A stretch of 64,000 bases of DNA, from the NCBI GenBank assembly GCA_029204225.1, contig CM055104.1, positions 49,078,933 to 49,142,932 of the forward strand, read 5' to 3'. Source of the DNA: Diphasiastrum complanatum. Its lineage: Eukaryota; Streptophyta; Lycopodiopsida; Lycopodiales; Lycopodiaceae. A program made the position numbers and the translations under genes. Under the pieces are notes generated by a model. The model had not been told where the DNA came from. It made no database searches and saw only the letters and a program-made list of their open reading frames with translations. This document shows positions 57,365-64,000 of this stretch, piece after piece; position 1 is the stretch's first letter; every line of letters starts with the position of its first letter.

Positions 57365-58611
57365 GTGTACAAACCATTTGGCTTATCAATGTTGTAAGTG
57401 TTTCTTGAACACTGAGGTATCATTTTTCTTATCAAGGTTGTAAGTGTTTCTTGAACAGTGAGTTAGAAAGTGAGAATTGGTGGATACATAACTTCTGTGA
57501 ACATGGTAGAGAGATATGCTCAAAATCTATATACGAGAATTGGATGGTGCTGATATTCTCGTGAAGATTCAATTGCTATTCCGAGTGGATCCATCTCTAT
57601 GTGGGTGGGTGCTGATGCCGTCGTTCTAATGCATCCACTTTTCAGTTCTTGATTGGGTCTGTTCCGCAAACATTTATGAGATTCTATTTCTTAGCTTTTG
57701 AACATTGTCCACCTTGATCTAGCCAGTATGCTTTGTTAGCAAATTGTAAAAAGCTTCTCCGAAGAATAGAGTATCCTCCATTTAGAAGTAAATTGGTGAA
57801 AAGTTGAATGGTGTTGGTGATCTCTCTCTTGGATCATAGGCTAAAAGTTATGTAATAAATTAATATATCTTTCAAGTTTTGTCTCGAAGGGGCCTTAACT
57901 TGTGAATTCTTACCAACAAAATGTCATGTGCCTAGGCTACTCTTCAAACCGAAAGTTTAGGAATATATCATTTGTACAGGCTACTTCCATTGCATAAAGA
58001 GTGTATTGGCTTTTCTTTTTTTTGACCATTATCAAACAGAATCCTCATCTCAAAGATAGAATCTGTATCTGAAAAACAAAATCATCCTACTTTTTTCCTC
58101 ACTCATGGATGGAGTAATTACTTTTTGCACATTCCTCTTTTTTTAGGAGAATGTTAAATTGGCAGAATAAACCACGTGCTTGTTTCTTTTAGCACGTGAT
58201 GCAAGGGAAAAATATCACCTTACTTTATCATCATTCAAGTGAAATTTACATCAAAATGGAGGTTTTTTTAATTCGATACGCTCTACTTTAAGCGGATGGG
58301 AGTTAGCTTTGATGAAATCTAAGGAAAGTTGTTGTAGGATGTCCTTTGATACAAACAGATGAGCATTATTTGATGAAAAAGAATGAAATTCATAACATAA
58401 TATTATCAAAATTAGAAGCATGATAAAACAAAAAGAAAACCTTATTCAAATCTTCATGAAGATTTTAGTGGAATTGTAATACATTGTTTGTGAAATTGAC
58501 TTGGCCTTTTCAGAGTAAAAGCAAGCTTATTAAATCTTTCTTTATTTCTTGAAACTTGAAGATCTAATCTGCTTATTTAGAGTGGAGATTTTTTGCAAAA
58601 AACAAAACTCA
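57365..58611. other. 3' region of the NPF gene and spacer
   Basis: Contains a tandem duplication (57,381-57,462) of a segment with GTTGTAAGTGTTTCTTGAACA, within the likely 3' UTR. No polyadenylation site can be fixed. The remainder has no gene. Confidence 0.45.
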
Positions 58612-59123
58612 ATAATCTAAACCATGATTTATGATGAGATTTGTACCTACCATGCACTTACCAAGCATGACTCTTGGATCTAGGCTAGGGTTTTCACATT
58701 AGGGCAAGAAAATGGAGTCTACTTCCTTATTACATGCTGGATTTTCACCTAACTTAGCAAAGGAAGTGTGTTTTACTATGTATTTCCATTTTCCATAGTG
58801 AGAAGACAGAAACTTTTTGGAGCCTCAAGGAGAAACTCGTGTTTCTTCTCATTGTATGGTGATTACTCTTGATTTCCAATGAAACTTAGCTTTGGCACTT
58901 TGTAAACACTGTCTACAGGCCTTACTACAGCCTTATTTCCACACGTGTGGAGTTGGATTACACTTATTGATCAATGCTTTGATTGTCTCTACTTGTTTTC
59001 TATCAAGCTGCTACATCTTGTTTTCTGATGACTAGTTTCTGATAGATTGTTTAACAAGCATACAATCAATCTTGTGGATCATTCAAAGATCCATTTATGG
59101 TCCTTAGTACTGTACTTTTCACA
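58612..59123 (+). repeat. CP8 LTR fragment (family E)
   Basis: Matches 45,268-45,780 of the CP7 LTR and keeps the end TTTTCACA. CACACGTGTG at 58,940-58,949, and ACACGTGTG again in the leader at 59,153-59,161. The first 180 or so bases of the LTR are absent. Confidence 0.87.
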
Positions 59124-59591
59124 TGGTATCAGAGCCAAGTACCGTACTGTTTACACGTGTGGGCATCTTTGAACCAGCATTTAATAACCCATATTCATTG
59201 GAACACATAATATTCATTTTGGTGTCAGTTTGATGTAATTTTTGGTGCAAATCCTAGGATAAGCTACCAAGATCACTTGCCATTGATTAGTATTGAATTT
59301 GTTTCATGAAAACTAATTAATCTAGGCTGATTTCAGACCTTCTTAAAGTGGAAACCAGGTCTTGAAAGTACAAACTGAATGAGAGAGATAGAGTCAATTT
59401 TTGTCCAAGAATAGCCAAGATTGGCAAGATTTGCTTGAGAGTAGTTTTCATCTCATCTTATCTTCATTCCAGCTTTGTGAAGGAGTGATAGAACTGTGAT
59501 CACAAGTCCATCTGTTGGATTAGAAGTCAACATTTGAGTGAAACACTGCAAGTTAGAAACCTTTGTGAGTTTCAGGTTCAAACAAATCTAG

Positions 59592-60045
59592 TCTTGCTAC
59601 AACCATCAATTGGGAGTATTCCAACTTGACTTCACAAATGCATTCCTCAATGGTTATTTGGAGGAAGAGATCTACATGAGGCAACCCGAGGGCTTCATCA
59701 AGGCAAAGCATGAAGGAAAGGTGTGTTTTTTGAAGAAGAGCCTTTATGGGCTCAAGCAAGCACCTAGAGCATGGTACTCTAGGCTTAACTCTTTTCTCAT
59801 TTCCATCAATTTTGTAATGAGTGCCTATGATCCATCATTGTATATAAGTTTTCATGATGGCATGATCATTATTCTTGTTTTGTATGTAGATGACATTATC
59901 TTAAGTGGTATTGGAATTAGAGATGTAAAAATTGCTTTAGCAAAAGAGTTTAAGATGGTAGATCTCGGCCTATTAAGCTTCATTCTTGGAATAGAGGTTA
60001 TTAGAGGATGTGATTTTAGCTTCATTTGTCAATCTAAATATGCTA
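59592..60045 (+). pseudogene. CP8 reverse transcriptase fragment
   Basis: Reads LATTINWEY, then after the same one-base loss as in CP7, QLDFTNAFLNGYLEEEIYMR, KSLYGLKQAPRAWYSRLNSF and the intact box LYVDDIILSG, followed by FKMVDLGLLSFILGIEV and FICQSKYA. Nearly identical to CP7 up to SAYDPSLYIS. Confidence 0.87.
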
Positions 60046-60513
60046 CGTGCAAAGGGTGTATTTGCCTGGAATTATGATGACTTTAAAGGTATACCACCAG
60101 CCCTAGCAGTCCAGCGAATCCCGTTGAAACCTGATGTAGAACCTGTCAGGGAACAACAAAGGAGGTTAGCTCAACATCTCATGGCACCTGTAGCTGAGGA
60201 AATCTGGAAAATGAGGGATGCTGGCCTTATATTTCCTGTCACCAATACTGAATGGTGTTCGGCAATTATACCCAAAGTTAAGAAGAATGGACAAATCAGA
60301 GTTTGTGTGGACTTTAAACCCCAAACAGGAGTATTGTAAAGGAGGACTACCCTTTATCCTTCATCGACCAAATGTTTGATCAATTAGCTGGAAAACAGAT
60401 GTATACTTTTATGGATTGTTTCGCGGGCTATAACCAAATAGCCATAGCTCCTGAAGATAAGCTTAAGACAACTTTTACGACTCCATTCGGCACATATGCC
60501 TATCAAATGGCAT
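60046..60513 (+). pseudogene. Ty3-gypsy RT fragment fused to CP8
   Basis: Reads GVFAWNYDDFKGIPPALAVQ, QRRLAQHLMAPVAEEIWKMR and PKVKKNGQIRVCVDFK. After a one-base shift near 60,325 it continues with DYPLSFIDQMFDQLAGKQMY, TFMDCFAGYNQIAIAPEDKL and TTPFGTYAYQM. This is the start of gypsy RT including the first catalytic Asp. It is cut just before the usual PFGL motif. Confidence 0.86.
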
Positions 60514-61315
60514 AAGAGAACATGAGATGTATACCACATGAGATATGCTCCTCTTTCCCTTGGAATGTGAGCCACATGGATTCAACCGTATTTCTTGACT
60601 TTATTTTTGGAATCACAATTTGAGAAGGTCTCTCCTCCTCAATCCTTGGCACACTTGAACCTTGAGAAGGATTCTCCTCCTCAATACTTGGCACATTTGA
60701 ACCTTGAGATGACTCCTTAAGATCCTCTCCATGGTGCTCATTTTTTATGGAAATCCGAGACCTCCATGTCTCATAATGATCACAACAAGTATGACCATTC
60801 AATATGCACTTCCTATGATTATCAAGATTACTTATGCTAGAAACATAAGTCCAAAAATCACTACAACTTGGCATGGTTTTTCCAATATTGAAATCAAAAG
60901 GTATTTCCATCTCAATAAGGCTAACTACTTGCTTATGGATATAAGTGTCCACTTTGGATGCTTCACTTATTCTCATAAGAAGTTTACAACTTGCCTTTAA
61001 GATTGAAAACTTACAATTTTCATCTTCATGAATGAACACATCATTCATGATCTTATTGAAACCAAAAGATCCTACATTATGAAGATATTTCCATTTCCTT
61101 GACTTCATAACTAATGTAAGCTTACAAGGAAGACATATTTTGCTATCTTTTAAGGCATCACACTCAACTACTATTGCCTTAATCCACCTTTGAGATACAA
61201 AAATCTCTTCAAAGCAAAATGGTTCTTCATAAGTTGAGATGAGAGCATAAATGAAACTATTTTCATTTTGTGATTGCTCCTTATTCTTGATTGATTTCTC
61301 TTGGATCATTAACAA
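60503..61315 (-). pseudogene. CP9 RT-like and linker-like islands
   Basis: A 270-codon frame. It begins with ALISTYEEPFCFEEI and WIKAIVVECDALKD, like the RT start. It passes through FGFNKIMNDVFIHE and LLMRISEASKVDTYIHKQVV, which is shared with 28,320-28,400. It ends with IEEENPSQGSSVPRIEEERP and ESMWLTFQGKEEH, like the linker that normally precedes RT. No YVDD box is seen. Confidence 0.55.
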
Positions 61316-63418
61316 AAAGTTTGAACTTATCTAAAGTTCCAAGCAATATACTTTCCAAGGACATAAAATAAATCCAAGTTACTTTCATGAAAGTGACATC
61401 TATTTTTGCATCTTGAACCAAACAATGCACTTCCAAATGAAAAATTTCAAAATATTTGACATGTGTTGTGATGGACTCTTGAAGACAAATCTTGCAAGTC
61501 CTTGTGAGACTCCAAGCCTCATTCACCTTTCCAAAAAGGAAACACCTTTCCTTGGACTTGTCCTTCTTGTATTTGCATTTCAAACTTGAAGCTCCATCCT
61601 TCTCCTTGGCCCCCTTGCTTTGGTGATTCTTGGATGGATTGGTCTTCTTTTTGTAGCATCTTGAGGAAAAATATCCTTCCTTGCCACAAAGGTTGCACTT
61701 AGGATCCTTTCTTTCCTTCAATAGGATGCCACCTATTAATGCTATGTGAATAAAAGCCTGTGGTATAATTCTACAAATGTAATTTGTGACTCTCAAGAGA
61801 CTAGATTTGAACATCTTCAACAATCTAGAAGGATCTACAAAAGATCTAACTCACAAACCTAAGATTCAATTTTCACACTAATGACTAGTCACTTGGAAAC
61901 TTTGCTTTGATCACTCAGACAAAAGCATACAATCTTTGAATCAAATCAAAAAAGAAATCAGATCCACTCTCCTATTGGAATCATCAAATACCAATGACTC
62001 TTTCTTTTAAAAGTTGAAATGGATATGAAAAGATTTGACACCTAGATTTTCCTTTTCACTTGACTAGTTCTCTCAACACTTGAGATTCTTGAACAAAAGA
62101 TGGGTTTTTTTTTTTTCAAACACATGAAAATTAAACTTAATCACTTCTTTTGGACTCACTCTTGACCCAAAAAATCTCACTCTTGAGATTTAGAATGAAT
62201 TTGATTTGATTTGAAGACAAACTATACCACCAATTTTTCACAAAGCTTAAAAATTAGACAACTAGAGATTCACAAAGATCTCAACCATGCATGAATACTC
62301 AAATATGGACTCCTCGTTCTAGACATTCAATGGGATCACAAATTGATGCTCACACTCTCACAAAGAAAGTTGAATAGAACTAATTTGAGTTTCATACATT
62401 CTATGTCAATTTTTGCTCAACAAATTGAAGTCAATCACTCCTATTGGATTCCACCAATTACTCTACTTTTTAAGACTTGGAATGAAATTCAAAATCAAAA
62501 GTTGTGATTTTTCTCACTAAGAGATTGTGCTTCAAAGAGCTAATACCACTTAGAAATATTTGATCACCTAGGAGAAGACAAATTCTTCACCTATAACAAC
62601 ACATAATGAGCTTCTAGATCTTGCCCTCTACAAAGGAAGGAACTCTTAGAAAATTGGATCTCTCTCTACACATTTGCCATAGAAACCTTAATGACTCTTT
62701 TCAAACCTTACAATCACTCAAACAAATTGAGTAGGACTGAACAATGTGACTTGGATCTCAATCTCTTTTCTAGAACTCTCAATTTAAGCCGATCTACATC
62801 AAATTCTACAAAAGATTTGCATAGATGCTCTATATGCACTAGAAACTCTCAAAGGTTTCACTTGGAGGATAGATCCAAGGATGTTTTCTAGCAAATTGAT
62901 GCTTTTAAACATGACCCTATCACTCTTGGACAAATCTAGAGTGATGGTACAATGGATTTCATCTTCTCACCTTGCATATCACTCCTTAATCTATGATTTT
63001 TGGAAAAATCACTCTAACTTCAACATGCACTCAAAAAACCAGAGATAATCAATTAATGCACCTAATTCAAGCTTCAAATTTAATTTTTTGGCTGATCTAA
63101 TCCAAGAACTAATCAAGGGATTAGATTCTCTATAGAAAATGCTTGATTTTGCACTAAAAATCACTCAAATTGGATGTGAGTCAAATTGTACAAATTTTTG
63201 AATTTTCTCGGTCAAAACCGGATCTGTACGCCCTCACACGTGTGAAAAAGATTCCTACAGCCCACAACAAGATCTGGACCAAAAATTTTGAGGATAGAGA
63301 TCAAATCCAACTCACTACACAAAATTTGACTAGTTTTCAAAAAACTGCTAATTTTGGCTTTGATTTGGATTAACCCTATCAATTTCAACAAAACCTCTCG
63401 TACTAGGATCTGATACCA
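60514..63418 (-). mobile_element. Copia relic CP9, family F (minus strand, strongly decayed)
   Basis: A primer-site variant GGATCTGATACCA (63,406-63,418) and an adjoining LTR define the 5' end. A zinc knuckle (CNLCGKEGYFSSRCYKKK) lies at about 61,700-61,650. Two frames (61,823-61,281 and 61,315-60,503) have copia-like islands. The leader and gag area 61,830-63,400 is non-coding in all frames. The order of islands is unusual: an RT-start-like stretch lies before a linker-like stretch. Confidence 0.65.
61281..61823 (-). pseudogene. CP9 zinc knuckle and integrase-like islands
   Basis: A 180-codon frame. After the knuckle, short islands resemble integrase (VTFMKVTWIYFMSLES, FKLFVNDPREINQ) with everything between them reduced or changed. 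No catalytic residue set is present. Confidence 0.6.
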
Positions 63419-64000
63419 TGTGGAAAAAGTACAAAAGGACCAAGAGTGGATCCTAATCTGATCCTCAAGAGGGATTGGTTGTCAGATTACTTGATCTATC
63501 AATCTACTTGAGATTAAAATCAATCGAGATCAATTCTAGACACGAAATCCTAAGAAGAACAATCATTAATTGAAGGTAGGTGTACTTTATAGTTTTATAG
63601 GTGTGAAACACTGTCTGAGTACGGACTCCAACCTGAAAATCAAGTACACATTGATAGAACCTCAAAACAATCAAAACAAATGTAGACAAATGGAGAGAAT
63701 CACTCAAAATTGCTTCCACAACCAAGATTGGTGTCTCACTATGATTATGGCCAAATGTGGCTCTATATATACAATAATTAGGAGCTCGTGGTACTAATCA
63801 TCCCTCTGATCCCACATGTGTGAAGGTGCTTTGTCATATTATGATTCATCATGCAAAACTGACACTTGGACAAAACCTTCTATTTTGAGCACTTTTGGTC
63901 CATTTTCCTTCTATATGGAGATCTACTTGGAAATCTTCTAGAAGTCAAAATTCGCCTACTTCATCTTATTCTAGATGTGTGAGCTATCTTGTACACATTG
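63419..64000 (-). repeat. CP9 5' LTR (family F, runs off the window)
   Basis: Reads TGTGGAAAAAGTAC from the primer site. It has TATATATAC at 63,764, on the minus strand a possible TATA box, and CACATGTGTG at 63,813, one base from the G-box palindrome of other families. A perfect CACACGTGTG is in the leader at 63,235-63,244. The outer edge is beyond 64,000. Confidence 0.7.

Larger units (their letters stand above)
58612..60045 (+). mobile_element. Copia element CP8, family E (internally deleted)
   Basis: Partial LTR 58,612-59,123, primer site 59,124-59,136, leader to about 59,590, then straight into RT. All of gag, protease and integrase is missing. The RT part ends at CQSKYA, where gypsy sequence begins. 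Confidence 0.86.

Overview
The window looks like nuclear DNA of a land plant with a large, transposon-rich genome. It has an intron-containing NPF (NRT1/PTR) transporter gene, a relic of an OST3/OST6 oligosaccharyltransferase gene, a nuclear copy of plastid psaC, long CT/AG microsatellites, and many Ty1-copia elements primed by initiator tRNA-Met (TGGTATCAGAGC). The plant lineage cannot be settled from this sequence. No rRNA, tRNA, CRISPR array, operon or bacterial-type gene was seen.

Layout. 1-5,002: non-coding DNA with a fold-back repeat, CT/AG microsatellites and an OST3/OST6 pseudogene cut off by a repeat (R1) that recurs at 27,047. 5,003-9,429: copia CP1 (family A). 9,430-15,500: unique-looking DNA with a methyltransferase-like gene fragment, a 98-bp repeat array containing a Ty3-gypsy fragment, a 67-bp-arm inverted repeat and a palindromic satellite. 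15,507-17,404 plus flank: copia CP4 (family B, minus strand). 18,600-20,240: minisatellites, a GACGTC-rich palindrome cluster and an orphan ORF. 20,420-20,800: gypsy integrase fragment cut by copia CP2 (family A, 20,801-24,136), which is fused tail-to-tail to CP3 (minus strand, 24,136-27,046). 27,047-28,520: R1 and a very decayed copia. 28,595-29,804: a pair of 184-bp direct repeats. 31,460-32,600: decayed gypsy pol. 32,666-37,182: family C copia 5' ends and CP5, whose integrase frame runs into about 229 unrecognised residues. 37,886-47,738: family D copia CP6, interrupted by family E copia CP7. 48,660-49,680: gypsy relic. 50,399-50,781: family C LTR fragment. 51,200-57,364: quieter DNA with tandem duplications, the psaC relic and the intact NPF gene. 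58,612-60,513: copia CP8 fused to gypsy RT. 60,520-64,000: decayed family F copia CP9 with its LTR running off the window.

The only gene that looks intact and functional is the four-exon NPF transporter at 54,791-57,364 (565 aa). The rest is fossil material: every retroelement copy carries stops, frameshifts, lost catalytic residues or large deletions. The copies are cut in different places and joined in ways that point to nested insertion, unequal recombination and illegitimate repair. I did not find a clear new biological system. The most interesting signals are a CACACGTGTG palindrome in the LTRs or leaders of several copia families, the integrase-plus-unknown ORF, a disabling frameshift shared by two copies, the palindrome arrays and the psaC relic.
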